Positions 44,346 to 56,522 of a DNA stretch of 64,000 bases are shown here, in pieces (positions within the stretch are counted from its first letter, which is position 1; every line of letters begins with the position of its first letter). Under the pieces are notes generated by a model. It ran no database searches, had not been told where the DNA came from, and saw only the letters and a list, made by a program, of their open reading frames with translations. The position numbers were made by a program, and so were the translations under genes. This stretch comes from Rhizophagus irregularis. Its lineage: Eukaryota; Glomeromycota; Glomeromycetes; Glomerales; Glomeraceae. The DNA is taken from assembly GCF_026210795.1 (NCBI RefSeq), contig NC_089441.1:1860001-1924000 (forward strand), written 5' to 3'.

Positions 44346-45099
44346 TTCCTGTCATTTTCTTTATTTTCTGATATCATCGTTAGAAGATATGATGTATTAT
44401 CTAAATGACCTTATATATTGGAAGGAACATCAATAATTATTGTGCTTTTGATCCGATAATATCACGATGTAGAGATTCTAAGAAGTATCTAGTCACAATC
44501 TATTAAGAAATCGTTAATTTCTTCTTAAGTTACGACTTAACGGCTGCTATTTATTAAAAAATGATCAGTTTAATTAATTAATTTGATAATACCAATTTCA
44601 TTTTGGTACAATTTATAACAGACGAACTTTAAATTTTTTTGGGTTAAACGTGAGAATCAAAAGCAAAGATCTGATTTTGTTATTTTTTAACGTATGGCGT
44701 GTAACGAACGACACACCTCTACCGAATACTGTAGTCGTGTTATTTATCTACAATTATTTTTCATGTGCGCAGTAAATTATTCCAAAAAAAAACCACCGAT
44801 GTCAAATTTATCACTGAAAAAGGGGTTTTAACCAAAAATAGAAAGAATGACCACTATTATTTATTTTTTTTCGGGCCGTATTATTTCCGATTCAATGATC
44901 TGCGTTATGTTTTCATTTCATATTTACAGGGCGTATTTTTATCGCCGTTTTTCTCCGAGGATAAGGATGATTTAACTAAAATCAGAAATTTTGCCTGTCG
45001 ATTTTTATTTTTTTCAGGCTGTAGTACTCGGGCAATCGATATTTCTTTTACTTCTGGCAGAAACAATTTACATTCAACTTTTTGTTGAATATTCCAAAA
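44346..45099. other. Upstream region of the first lectin-BTB-TLDc gene
   Basis: No convincing gene. The ORF at 44765-45088 has no family features. The region should include the promoter of the gene starting at 45100. Confidence 0.45.
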
Positions 45100-47523
45100 A
45101 TGGTTAATTATTATTGGATTATAGCTGAACATTCCGGAAAGGTTATTGAAGTTGAATGCGGTTCTCTTCATTCTAGTTCTAAAATTATTCAATATAATAA
45201 AAAATCCGAGGATGATTCTAGTGTAAAGTCTTTGTATTACTATTTAATATTATAATAAAATACTTCTTTATTTGAATCAATTAATTTTTCTTTTTTTTTT
45301 TACATTTAGGTTGGTACTCAACTCTGGTATTTTGATGGTAAATTTATTGTCAACAAAAGATCCGGTCTCGTACTTGATGTTTACGAAGGTAAGTGATGAT
45401 TATAATTATTAGAATTATTCAAAATCAAAATCTTCTAATTCTAAATCCAATTTTTTCTTTACTAATCAAGGTCAATTCCAAAATGGTAAGAAATATCAAT
45501 TTATTGGTTTATAAACTACCTTATATAAAGTAGTTATTAATTTTGAAATTTATTTCCATTTATTATCCATTTATTTCATTTGGAGCAACTGAAAAATAAT
45601 AATTTTGAATTTAAATACTCAATTCCTTGAGTAGGGATTCTGCTAGATTAACGTATTTTAATATTTCAATTTCATCATTAAGGTGCACGTATTATTCAAT
45701 TTCCCACTCACGCTGTACCCGCTGTCAATCAGGAATGGGATTACGACTATGAGAACAATACTATTAATTTAAGATCTGATCCAAGTTTTGTTCTTGAAGT
45801 TAAGGTAAAATATTTTATCGTGCTATTTAAAGATAGAAATATTGAAGTATTGGCAATAAATTAAATTTTTTTCTTAAAATCTGTGCTTATACAGGATGCA
45901 AGCAAGGATGATTGGGCACCTATCATTTTACAAAAGAAAAATGATGGCCAGAATCAGCGATTTACTTTGCAAAAATGGAATGTTACTTCAAGTTCTAAAG
46001 ATGCTAGTAAATTAGTAACAAACATAATGGATAATATTAAATTTTTACCAACATTATCACAAAATTTACTTGAAATTTTGAGTGACGACGAATATCATGA
46101 TGTTACTATTGAAGTTGGTAACGATCCTAATGTAAAAATATTCCGAGCTCATATGGTTATCTTAAATTATCGTTCTCCTTGCCTGCGAGAAATTTTGTCA
46201 GCTAATAAAAAGAAAAGTGATGAGAACTTGGCTCATATTAAATTACCCAATATTTTACCTGAAATTTTTGAAATTATTTTAAGGTAGGAATCAGCAATTA
46301 TTTTATATCAATTTGATTAATCTTACGAGCAAGTACTTTTATTTTATTTTAGATATATTTATGGTGGTAGGCTTTCTTTGAAAGAATGTGATACCTCAGA
46401 TATTATTAAATTATTAGTTGCCGCCAATGAACTAAAACTTCAGGAATTAATCGCTTATATACAATCTTTTTTGATTGAAAATGAAGCAAACTGGTTGGAA
46501 CAAAATTTTAATTTGATATATCGAACGAGTTTTAAAGATGATTCTTTCTTGAGTCTTCAAAAATTTTGTAACGATTTAATATCCAATGAGCCGGATAAGA
46601 TATTTAAATCGTCAAATTTCACTTCAATTCCAGAAAAACTTTTGGTTTCAGTAATTCAAGAAGATAATCTTCAAATGAGCGAAATTCAAATTTGGGAACA
46701 TGTACTTAAATGGGGGTTAGCACAAAATCCAGAACTTCCCCCTGATGTTACAAACTTTTCAAAAGATGATTTCATTACTTTGAAGAATACCTTACAATAT
46801 TGTATGGCTTTTATTAGATTCCATAATTTAACATCCAAAGAATTTTTAGATATAGTATTTCCTTATAAGAAAATTCTATCCAAGGAATTATATGAAGAAT
46901 TATTAAGGGAGTTTTTAGATAATAATACTAAGATAAGCAGTAAATCAAAACCTCGTATATCTGAAAAAATTAATTCGAAGGTCATTGATTCTAAAATTAT
47001 TACATTTCAACATATCGAAACAATCTCGAAATGGATTAAAGGATTAAAAATTACTGATGAGTTAACTACTTTATTTGAATTTAAATTATTATTTCGTGGA
47101 TCTCGTGACGGATTTTATCCAGATAAATTTCATCAAATTTGTGATAATCAATCTCATACTGTAGCAATTGTCAAAGTGGCAGGTAGTAACGAGATTCTTG
47201 GAGGATATAATCCGGTTATATGGAAATCTGATAATAATTATAGTTTTTGTCAGAATAGTTTTATCTTTTCCTTTAATAACGTTAATAGGAATGAAAGTTC
47301 CACTTTAAGTCGCGTAACAGATAAAGTATATGCTATAGATAACGGATACTATTATGGACCATCATTTGGTAATGGAGATCTTATAATATGTGGGCTTGAT
47401 CTTCACACACTTTCTCATTATTGTCGTAGTAGTAAAAATTCTTATGAAAAACCGATTAGAGAAACTGAGGGTGTATTTTCTATAGAAGAATGCGAAGTAT
47501 TTCGCGTGATACTTAAGTATTAA
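45100..47523 (+). CDS. Beta-trefoil lectin-like + BTB-BACK-TLDc protein, copy 1
   Basis: Six exons: 45100-45222, 45310-45388, 45471-45485, 45683-45804, 45895-46283 and 46353-47523, giving 632 residues. Residues 1-125 are ricin B-like (TQLWYFDGKFIVNKRSGLVL, QEWDYDYENNTINLRSD, QRFTLQKW). The BTB domain (about 165-262) contains DDEYHDVTIEVGNDPNVKIF and AHMVILNYRSPCLREIL. BACK follows (about 275-375, IWEHVLKWGLAQNPELP). The C-terminal TLDc domain (about 455-632) has LLFRGSRDGFYPDKFHQICD, the classic ETLLYRASRDGF-like strand, and GGYNPVIW. BTB-BACK proteins serve as cullin-3 adaptors, and TLDc domains are linked to oxidative-stress protection. The substrate is unknown. The third exon is only 15 nt. 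A near twin lies at 60518-62800 with the same exon lengths. Confidence 0.9.
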
Positions 47524-48142
47524 GTCGTTAAGAAAAATTTCAAAAAGAATTAAGATTTTATACAATTTTGGTATCAATATTTCGTTTACTGTTACAGTGC
47601 AATATAGTGTTATGTTGAGTTTCTTACCGTGTCCTTTTAATTAATGATGGGTTAATTTGTATTCTATACATTCAAATTGGTATTTGCATCTTGCTTTATA
47701 AAATTAATGTATATTCTTAGAATTTAAAATCTTTTATCTCTCTTGGTCGCTAAAAGAATAGATTTAAGAATTGATGTATTAAATAGATTTTCAAGAAATT
47801 TATATAATACTTTACGTTGGGAGTGAAATACTTGTATCATGTTGATAAAAATTTGATATTTGTTTGATGCCAACCACGCCAAACTCCAATAATTTCTAAG
47901 TTAATTTGAAAATTTTCCAAGTAAATTAGCATAATATTACATTTAAATAAATTCAAAATAAAAAAAATTATTTATATTTAAATTTATTACTTCGGAAGAT
48001 CATTACTTTATAGTAAGTAGATTTCACGCATCTTTCAAACAATTTGGTTTTTATCATTCAAAAAAAAAATAGTTAAATTTTTTTGGCTACCACAATATTT
48101 TTTTTTTATCAATCAGGTAAATTTTTTCGGCTTAATTTGTTA
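47524..48142. other. 3' flank, AT-rich
   Basis: No gene recognised. It leads into a short MITE-like element. Confidence 0.45.
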
Positions 48143-48243
48143 CCTATAAAAATTTTATCCGTAATTTCTGTAAAAACTTCGTGAATATGGAAATAACATG
48201 GAATAAAAAAAAACATCAAATAAATTTAATAAATTTTTTATAG
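48143..48243. mobile_element. Short MITE-like element with CCTATAAAAA ends, about 100 bp
   Basis: The left end CCTATAAAAATTTTATCCGT and the right end AAATTTTTTATAG are inverted. TTTTATCCGTAATTTCTGTA and GAATAAAAAAAAAC are shared with 58700-58860. Confidence 0.5.
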
Positions 48244-48339
48244 TGATTTAACAATAAAAAATTTTATTATGATAAATAATTCACCAACATTTATAAAATA
48301 CGTTATTGTTTATAAAATAGGCTACATAAAATATTCTAT

Positions 48340-50360
48340 TATAGATATAAATTATTTTCCTAAAAATTCTTTTAATTTTTTTTTGAGCACTATCAAGTCC
48401 TTGTTCAGCAGATTTTTCACACTAATATATTGCTTTATTTATATTTTCTTTAATTCCATCTCCCAAATTATTTCCTAAATTTGCTACCATTTGATTGTAT
48501 TCAAATGCCCTTTGCATATCAACATCAACTCCAATTCCATGTTGATAACAATGTCCTAACATCGTCATTCTACCTAAAATCCCTCCTTCAGCTGATTTTT
48601 TGGATAATTCAAAAGTTTTAGTATCATCCTTAATGGCTATTACAATAACAGCAAGGTTAAATATAGCTTTGATATTCCTTAAATCTGCTGCCTTTTCATA
48701 TAATTCAAACGCCTCTTGCTTGTCAATTTTAGTTCCAATTCCAGTACAATAACAATATCCTAATATATTTAGAATATCCTTTTTTTGCTAATAATTTAGA
48801 TATTTTAAAAGACATATCATAATTTTTATCACAACATTCTCCATTAATGTTGATCTATTGTCTGGTTCGTTATTCCAACATTCTAATCATTAATATAAAA
48901 TTATAATTTTTGTATGATAACTGACAATATGATAAACTATAATATTAAAAATTATTCTTACCAGTATATAGACTAGAATAATCAGCAAAAGTATCTAAAA
49001 CAATCGTTTCTCTATATCCTTGCAAAATTTTCTTAATTAAATTACCATCATATAACTCATCTTTAAATAGTGGTCTACCGCTTGATATCTCCCGTAAAAG
49101 CACTCCAATAGTGTATATATCGTCCTTTTCACTTGATTAGCACGATTGCATCAACTCTTTACTTTCATTTAACTTTTTTGGATCAATATAAAGGACTTTA
49201 TCGAACGAATCTGATTGTCTCTTAGATGCTCTTTTGATTCTGCTTAATAGTCCAAAATTGGCCAATGTTGATAGTATTCTGATGAACAAACATATTACCA
49301 GGGTACTAAAAAAACAAAGAATTTTTTAATTAAGGTTTATTTATTTTAAAAAATTTAACGAAATAAATATAAATATATTACCAAATTATGATATACAATT
49401 CCTTTATCATGTAATAATAATACAGCACATGTCAATTGGTATGCCAAATTCGTATTTATCTTTCCAAGTGAGATTATTAGAGTTTTTTTTCAAATAGTTT
49501 TGAAGTGATCCACCGTTAGCATACTCCGTTACTAATAAATATTCCTTCGATTGATCATTTTGATATTCTAAAAGCCGTAAATAAAATAATAATTAATTTA
49601 TTGTATTAAAACACTTTTTTTAAAAAAAATCTATGAATTTGAATAATGTACTATATTATATACCTTTATCTGTAATTCCAAATAGATTAATTATATTTTT
49701 ATGAAAATTAACTTCATCATTTTTTTTTATATCAAATGGTATTTATTACCAAATTTTATTGTATAGGATGTCCATCGGATAGATGTCACTCCTGCCATAC
49801 CACGCCTTTGTTATTATTCCTAACAACGAACAAAGATACCGACCCACTCCTTTAGTTCGGCTATTAAATTTACTGACAGTTACCCCTTTACACTGTTGAA
49901 GCATGTAATTAAATTAACCCAAAAAAATAAAAAATGCACACTAAATTGAAATGATCATTTTGCTGGTCCACTGGTTTATCTATTTCCACTCTTTTCGTCA
50001 TTTTTTGCAAGACGAGCCTTCATCTTCTCATTGTTAGCGTCAAACTCCTCGACCTCTGCTTTACTTGGAACCAATTAAAATTGTATGATATGAATTGAGG
50101 GATCTTACATTTTTGTCCGCAATTTCGTTTAGCTTCACTATGAATTTTAAGCTTCATGAATAATTTCTTCTTTATTTACACCGATGTTGTCAAGGTTAAA
50201 GGATTTTAATATAAAATATTGTTCTAAATTCTTCCAATTGGCAAGATAAGTTTTTTCGTCAATTTTCTCAATATTGTAAAAATTTTCGTATTCATAATAT
50301 TTTACATTGTTTTCTGATATAATTTCTTCAGTACAATCGATCCATTCCTAACCTCTGGAC
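48340..50360 (-). pseudogene. Protein kinase with Sel1 repeats, decayed
   Basis: Reading the minus strand: N-lobe WIDCTEEIISENNVKYYEYE with TYLANWKNLEQYFILKSFNL (about 50355-50170; glycine loop lost, Lys kept), NDEVNFHKNIINLFGITDK (about 49725-49668), LLVTEYANGGSLQNYLKKNS, then VYHNL in place of HRDL, IANFG in place of DFG, and DIYTIGVLLREISSGRPLF (about 49115). Sel1-like repeats follow (GILGRMTMLGHCYQHGIGV, MQRAFEYNQMVANLGNNLGD, about 48610-48460). Two stops (after NESKELMQSC and in the N-lobe after EEIIHEA) and at least one frame change make it inactive. Kinase-Sel1 fusions are a large Rhizophagus family. A GC-richer 350-bp insert (49745-50100) separates the two lobe parts. Confidence 0.7.
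49745..50100 (-). mobile_element. GC-richer insert in the kinase pseudogene, possibly a retrocopy or LINE 3' end
   Basis: The minus strand reads SKAEVEEFDANNEKMKARLA then KNDEKSGNR and a stop, then a non-coding stretch that ends near CAATAAAATTTGG, a polyadenylation-like signal. Composition differs sharply from the flanks. No clear target duplication or poly-A tail was found, so the class is open. Confidence 0.4.
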
Positions 50361-52189
50361 TCTGGTGCTTTACGTTTTGTTTATATCGGAAATGAAAAAA
50401 AAATTACTGTAACGTAAAAAAATATACCATAGCGTTAAAAAAGAAAAAAAAATAATTTATTAAATCCTGTATATATATATATGCAAAAAATCCAAATTCA
50501 AGCTAACTCAATTTGTGCAAATTGGAACGAAGGAAGTACATACTGTTTGAATTTGAAGTACAAAGAATTTTGGCGTTTAAATATAAATCATTTTGTATTA
50601 GATTTTAAAAAATAATTTTCCTAAAAAAGGAAATATACTTCCTTTTGAGACTTTCAAAAAAAAAGAATTTCTTTTATAGAAAATCATTTCCATTTCGACT
50701 TCGTTAAATCCGAATTTGACTTAACTCAATTTGTGCACATAAATCCATATACTGTATGTATATATATATATCAGTTGCGCCAAGTTGACAAGTTGTTTGT
50801 ACTGCAAGCATGACCGATATCATGCAAAAATCCAAATCTTTAAAATATTTTTCAGATTTACATTATAAAATAATTTAAAAAAACCATTGGTTTATTTGAT
50901 TTTAATAAATAATATATACACTATGTAGACTTAAAATATACCGAGTTAAAGTTCATTGCATAAATACTGTATAAATCATATTCTAAAATCTAATATTCAT
51001 GATCATCTATAGAAAATTCCTTAGATCCCTCACAAGAATCATTTATAAAAAGGATATAACAAAATTTCCATCTCGAAATCATAGATCCCATTTTAATATA
51101 TGTTCCCATATTTCAACTTTTTTCATTTGTACAATACTTCTCGTTGTATTTTCTATGCATAAGTACTGTCAGGCCAAATAGTATTGTCTTTGATTTGTCG
51201 GTGATGAAGCTGAATATTGTTTTTTAATCCATTTGATATCCTTTTTATTCCAATATTGAATTTTTTTCTGTTGGTTTTACCTCTTATCCGTTCGAAGATT
51301 GATTTTTTATTTCAGTTGTTTGTCAGGTAACTGAACCAATTGTACAATTGTACAATGGGTAATTCATGATCATTTATATTGGATTCAGGCGTCATGCCAT
51401 ACATACTGCGTAAAATGTTCACAATTTGATCCCTGGCTTGAAATTTTTTATTAGAATTAAATGTATTATTTGAAAAGTTTCAAGAAACGTTTGTTTATAA
51501 TTTACATACATCATTTCCTTAAACTGTAAATCAAGATCATAATTTAAAAGATGGTTAAAATCCTTTTTTTGAGTTCTAAAAATTACCTATTAATAATTCT
51601 ATAGTAGTCAAGAAAGATGACGAAAAACGTTTGAAAACATTGCATACGTTAATTCTGTTATTAATCATTCAAAGCTTAATTTTGCGCCTGATGAAAAAAC
51701 CGTCAATTACAGAAAATCGCGATGGATAAAAATAGTAGTATTACAAATTATATTATCTACAAGTACATGAAGTATAATGTATAAATAAATTTAGCATTAT
51801 TCTTTGATTTTTTTAATTATGTCATTATATGTAAAAATTCTAAAAAAAATAGTTAATATATAAATAAACATAGGTAAATTTAAATTGATAAGACTTTTTG
51901 CACTACGTAATATAGTAACTTGAAATTGTTTCTCACGCCACTTGCGCCACTTGTATAGAAATGTGATGATTATTAGATTAATAATACTTTTTTTTTTTAC
52001 AAAAAAAAATGTGAAATTGAATGACATAATAATAATTATAATTTGCGTAAATAAATACTATTTTAATTTTTTCTTTTTTTCTTTTCTCATGTCCGTCAGT
52101 GGAAAAAAATAAATAAATAAATAAAAAGGAACATAAATTTTATAGATACCCACTTTCTTCACTATCTTAAATTTTGACACATTATAAAC
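50361..52189. other. AT-rich intergenic DNA
   Basis: A direct repeat containing TAACTCAATTTGTGCA occurs near 50504 and 50721. No gene was recognised. The last part should be the promoter of the gene starting at 52190. Confidence 0.45.
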
Positions 52190-53864
52190 ATGATTCCATT
52201 ACCTTCGGATAAAAAATTCATCCAAGAAATAAGCCAAATACGTAAAAATAATGCTGATTATGATGTTATTTTTATTGTAGGCAGGAAACCTTCTAAAAGA
52301 ATGATTGGTCATTCTTTTGTCTTGAAAGTTAGATCAGTTTACTTTCATAATAAATTACATTCTATGGATGAAAATGAAGAATTTGATAAATTTGATCGTT
52401 ATCAATTTAAATTTCCCGAATATACTTTTGAAATATTTGATAAAATCTTAAGGTAGCTATTAATAATTATCTCTCAATATTAATTTAACATTTTTTAAAT
52501 TAAATTATAATTATTATTTCTTTTTCCATCCTAGTTTTATCTATAGTAATGAAATTAATGTTTCAACCATGAATTCATTACCTTTGTTGAACTTGATGAA
52601 AGCTGCTAAACGTTTCCAACTAACTGACATGGTCGAATATCTTCAAGCGTACCTTATCGAAAATCAATCAAGTTGGATCTATGAAAATATTTTTACTGAA
52701 GCATTTGATAACGAAGAATCTCAACAACTACAATCGTTAGTTATCGATTTGATCTGTAAAAATACGAAATGGTTTCTTAATTTGGATCATTTTAACAAAT
52801 TTTCTGAAGAGCAATTGATCAAGTTTTTACAAATAGATGATTTATCAGTTGAAGAATTTCATGTTTGGAATGCTGTACTTGGTTGGGCATTTGTAAAAAA
52901 TGCTGACCTTAATGAAAAACATATAACTCAATGGTCCGTTCAAGAAATTGAATCTTTTAAAAAAACTTTAAATCCATTTATCCCATTTATTAGATTCTTT
53001 CAGATGTCAAGTAATAAATATTTTGATTGTGTTCATGATTTTAATAAAGTTTTACCAGAGGACCTTGTTAGTAAGTTACTTAAATATTATTTAAAAGGAA
53101 CTTTACCAACAAATTACCTTATATCACCATCAAGAAAAGTTCGAATGATTGATTCGGATTTCATTACATCAGAACAGGCTGAAATAATTTCATGTTGGAT
53201 CGAAAATAAAAAATATAAGAAATCAATGAATCTTGAATGGGAATTCAAATTTAATCTTTTATATAGTACAAAAAGAAATGGTAATTCAGTCGAGATGTTT
53301 CATGAATATTGTGACAATAAAGGCGCTACCATTATATTAGTTAAAACTAATCTTCAAAATGAAATTATTGGTGGCTATAATCCAGTTTCTTGGGGAAATA
53401 ATAATGAAAGTAGTAGTGACTTTAAATCAAAGGGTTCATCAAAATATTTGCTCAATGATGGAGATGAAATTTCATTAATGGATGTTGATGAAGAATTTAT
53501 AGTAGGATCATCATCATCTACTTCTTCACAAAAAATGGTCTTGAATGTTAAAAATGTTAATGGTGAACAAACTGATCCCTTTTTATTTTCGTTCAACAAA
53601 AATAATGAAAATAATATGGGAAAAATTAGTTCATATAACGTTTTGAATTCTGTTCATAATTGTCACGAATGTGGTCCGTGTTTTGGTACGACCGACCTGT
53701 GGATTACGCCTAATGCAGCACATTTAACAAAATATACCGATTTTCATCATCCTTTGGAAAATTCTGGATATCATCGGCAGGGTTCTTATGAGATTAAACT
53801 AAGAAATAAACAAGGTATCTTTCAATTTAAAGATTATGAGGTATTTCAGGTGATTCATGTTTAA
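52190..53864 (+). CDS. BTB-BACK-TLDc protein with an acidic/Ser-rich insert in TLDc
   Basis: Two exons, 52190-52452 and 52535-53864, give 530 residues. The ATG opens MIPLPSDKKFIQEISQIRKN; the BTB core is NADYDVIFIVG and GHSFVLKVRSVYFHNKL. BACK follows (HVWNAVLGWAFVKNADLNEK, about residues 220-260). TLDc starts near 315 (DSDFITSEQAEIISCWIENK) and has LLYSTKRNGNSVEMFHEYCD and GGYNPVSWG. Between the latter and FLFSFNKNNENNMGK there is a ~55-residue insert (NNESSSDFKSKGSSKYLLND, then DVDEEFIVGSSSSTSS) that the paralogues lack. There is no N-terminal lectin-like part. The intron lies at the same place (Leu-Arg|Tyr/Phe-Ile-Tyr) as in the paralogues. Confidence 0.88.
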
Positions 53865-54451
53865 ATGATAAAGAACCAGTAGAACAAATCCATTTTCTTT
53901 TGGGAGAAATTCAATTTTGCTAATTAGGCATCTTTTATTTTGCATAATTTTTTTATTTTGTATTATGAATTTTTAATTTTTAATTTTGTATTAAGATAGT
54001 TCAAATAATAAAATTATAAATCTTTCATGCTTTATTTCTATATTATTGTATAAAACTCCATAAAAAAAAAATTGATATAATTATAAAAATGTAAAAAATG
54101 TAACTTTCAGAATTTATCAAACTATAAATTATTCAAGATAATTATTTGAGTACGTACACCCATGCTTAATTAAATAAGGGGAGTAACGTAGATTATTCAT
54201 TAATACCCATGGAATAACAAGTATTTACACATGTGTACATAATTTTAGCTACCTTACGTTACGCACTTAGCCAATCTACGTTACTACTAATCGTATATAT
54301 ATTCATATGGCGTAGATTTCAATCAATTGGATTCAGATCTTGGGTGAAAATTAGTAAAATCGGTATAATCACATGAAATTAGCGTAATTGTTAAAATTCA
54401 CCACCATTAAATAATTTTTTTTTTTATTAATTTTTAAAAAAATTTAAAATC
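53865..54451. other. AT-rich intergenic DNA
   Basis: No gene or repeat recognised. Confidence 0.45.
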
Positions 54452-56200
54452 ATGCTATCTCAAGACGATGTTTTATGTAAACACTGTGATAATTTTTATA
54501 CATTAAGACATTGGAAATGGTGTAAACCATGCCAAATAGATAATATAAGACATAATTTTAAAAACTGTACCAGTGGAAACGAAAAAAATCGATGAATTAA
54601 TTCAAGAAATACGACTAAAATTTAATCAATTTGATAATATAATAGTTGAATGGATATCATGTAATCAGCTTAAAGATATAAAGGAAATATGTAGAGATGA
54701 TTTTATTGTACTATATTCAGCAATATGGATGGATGGTCCATTAAAATATGATACATATTATAAAAAGGAATGTAAAAGAGTACCTAATAAGAAAGTTGAT
54801 TTAAAATATTTATATAATTCACCAAATAATATCAATGAATTCTCAAATGTGGTATGAAATTTAATAATTTCTATCGTCGGTAATTTAATTTTAAAATATT
54901 TTTTTTTTATTATTATAATAATTCACATATAAATATATTTTAACAGGCTAAATTGCATACTATTAACGATGATAAAACAATGTATTTGGAAGATTATATT
55001 ATGATACTTCAAGAAGGCTATTGTAAATACTGTAGTAAAGTATATACACATAGATTTTAAATGGTGTGAACCAAGTCAAGTAAATAATTTAAACAAAATT
55101 TTACAAGCTGGACCAGTGGAAATGAAAATTGATGAATTTATTCAAGAAAATACAATTGAATAATAAATATTTGTATTATTTATTTGAATGGATACCATTT
55201 AATCAGTTTATTAATATTAAAGAAATAAACAAAAGTAATTCTGGTATACTATATTCAGCGATGTGGATGGATGGCCATAATTAATAGAGAAGTTGCCATA
55301 AAATGTGTGCATAATTCACAAAATATTACCAGTGAATTTTAAATGAGGTAAGTAATTTTCCTTAAATTAATTAATCTTTTACAATATAATAACTTTTATA
55401 TTTAATAGATTAAAAGTACTCTATTAATGAAGATGATTATATTCTCAAAATATATGGGATATCTTAGATATCTCAGATACAAAGGTTTATATTATGGTTC
55501 TTCAATATGCAAAGGGTGGAAGTTTTAATAATTATATTAATAATGATATTATAAATTGGTTTTGGTCTGAAAAAATTAAGAGCATTAAAGAAATTATTAA
55601 AGGTCTTAAAAAAATTCATGAAAATAAAATAGTAACCGGAAATATAATATTGTCATTTGATAATTATTATAGTATTGAATCTGAAAATCATACTGGTAAT
55701 ATACAGTATATGTTAAACAAAGTTATGCCTTTTGTAGCACCCGAAGCACTGAAAGGAAAGCCTTATACTCAAGCAGCAGATTTGTATAATTATGTATTTT
55801 ATAACAACTACAAAACAACCTTTTGCCAATTACGCTCATGATAGTATTTTAGCATCAATGATATGTAATGGAATTAGACCTGAAATAAATGAACTAGAAG
55901 TACCAAAGTGTTAAATTGACCTAATGAAAAGGCGTTGGAATCCAAATCCAGGTAATAGACCAAGTGCTAATGAAATAAAAGAATTGATTAAATTATTTAA
56001 GTCAGATTATAATGAAGAGATTAAGACAATTTGAAAAAGCAGAAAAATATAGAAAAGCAAATCTTATATCAATTAAAGATAACCGATCAACTACTCATCC
56101 ACAGCACAGACTTTTTATACTTAATCCATTTACAAAAGAACTTTCAAAATGTGATGATGCTTACAATACGTCAGTAGAAGTTATAGATTTTACAAAGTAA
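54452..56200 (+). pseudogene. TKL-like protein kinase, decayed, with a duplicated CxxC leader
   Basis: 54452 opens MLSQDDVLCKHCDNFYTLRH then WCKPCQID, the paired-Cys leader typical of this Rhizophagus kinase family. A one-base shift follows in the A run at about 54585, and the next block (54573-54857) reads KIDELIQEIRLKFNQFDNII and ICRDDFIVLYSAIWMDGPLK. A second, partial leader with CKYCSKVYTH (about 55020) and another AMWMDGHN-like segment (about 55260) show an internal duplication. 55494-55800 gives MVLQYAKGGSFNNYINND, a catalytic loop reduced to KIVTGNI instead of HRD, no DFG, then MPFVAPEALKGKPYTQAADL. Later pieces include MKRRWNPNPGNRPSANEIKE (about 55924-55983). Catalysis is not possible and the frame breaks several times. 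Confidence 0.75.
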
Positions 56201-56522
56201 GTTACACTTATTTAACTTTGTTTTTTAATTAAAAAGAATTTATTAAAGCTTTATATTTATTTTATTTAAACTTATCGTGCTCCGACTGCTCCGTATATTA
56301 AATATAATTGCCGTTATTTTTAAAAAATCAAAAAACATACAATGGGTCACACAATAATACAATTATTAATCAATTCCAGCATTCTGATTGGACAGATTTG
56401 ACTACTACGTGGCCAAATCTTTACCAATCATCTTCTATCATTAGTTAAAAATGTGATATTAAGCACAATAACTTATAATTATAAAATATTTAATTAATTT
56501 TTTTTTTTCTAAACATTGTAAA
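56201..56522. other. Promoter region of the next BTB gene
   Basis: 320 bp without coding signal, AT-rich, ending at the ATG at 56523. Confidence 0.4.

Noticed and set aside
44765-45088. 107-residue ORF upstream of the first lectin-BTB gene
   Set aside because: No homologous stretch with the same frame before copy 2, no domain, and Phe/Ser-rich AT-driven composition.
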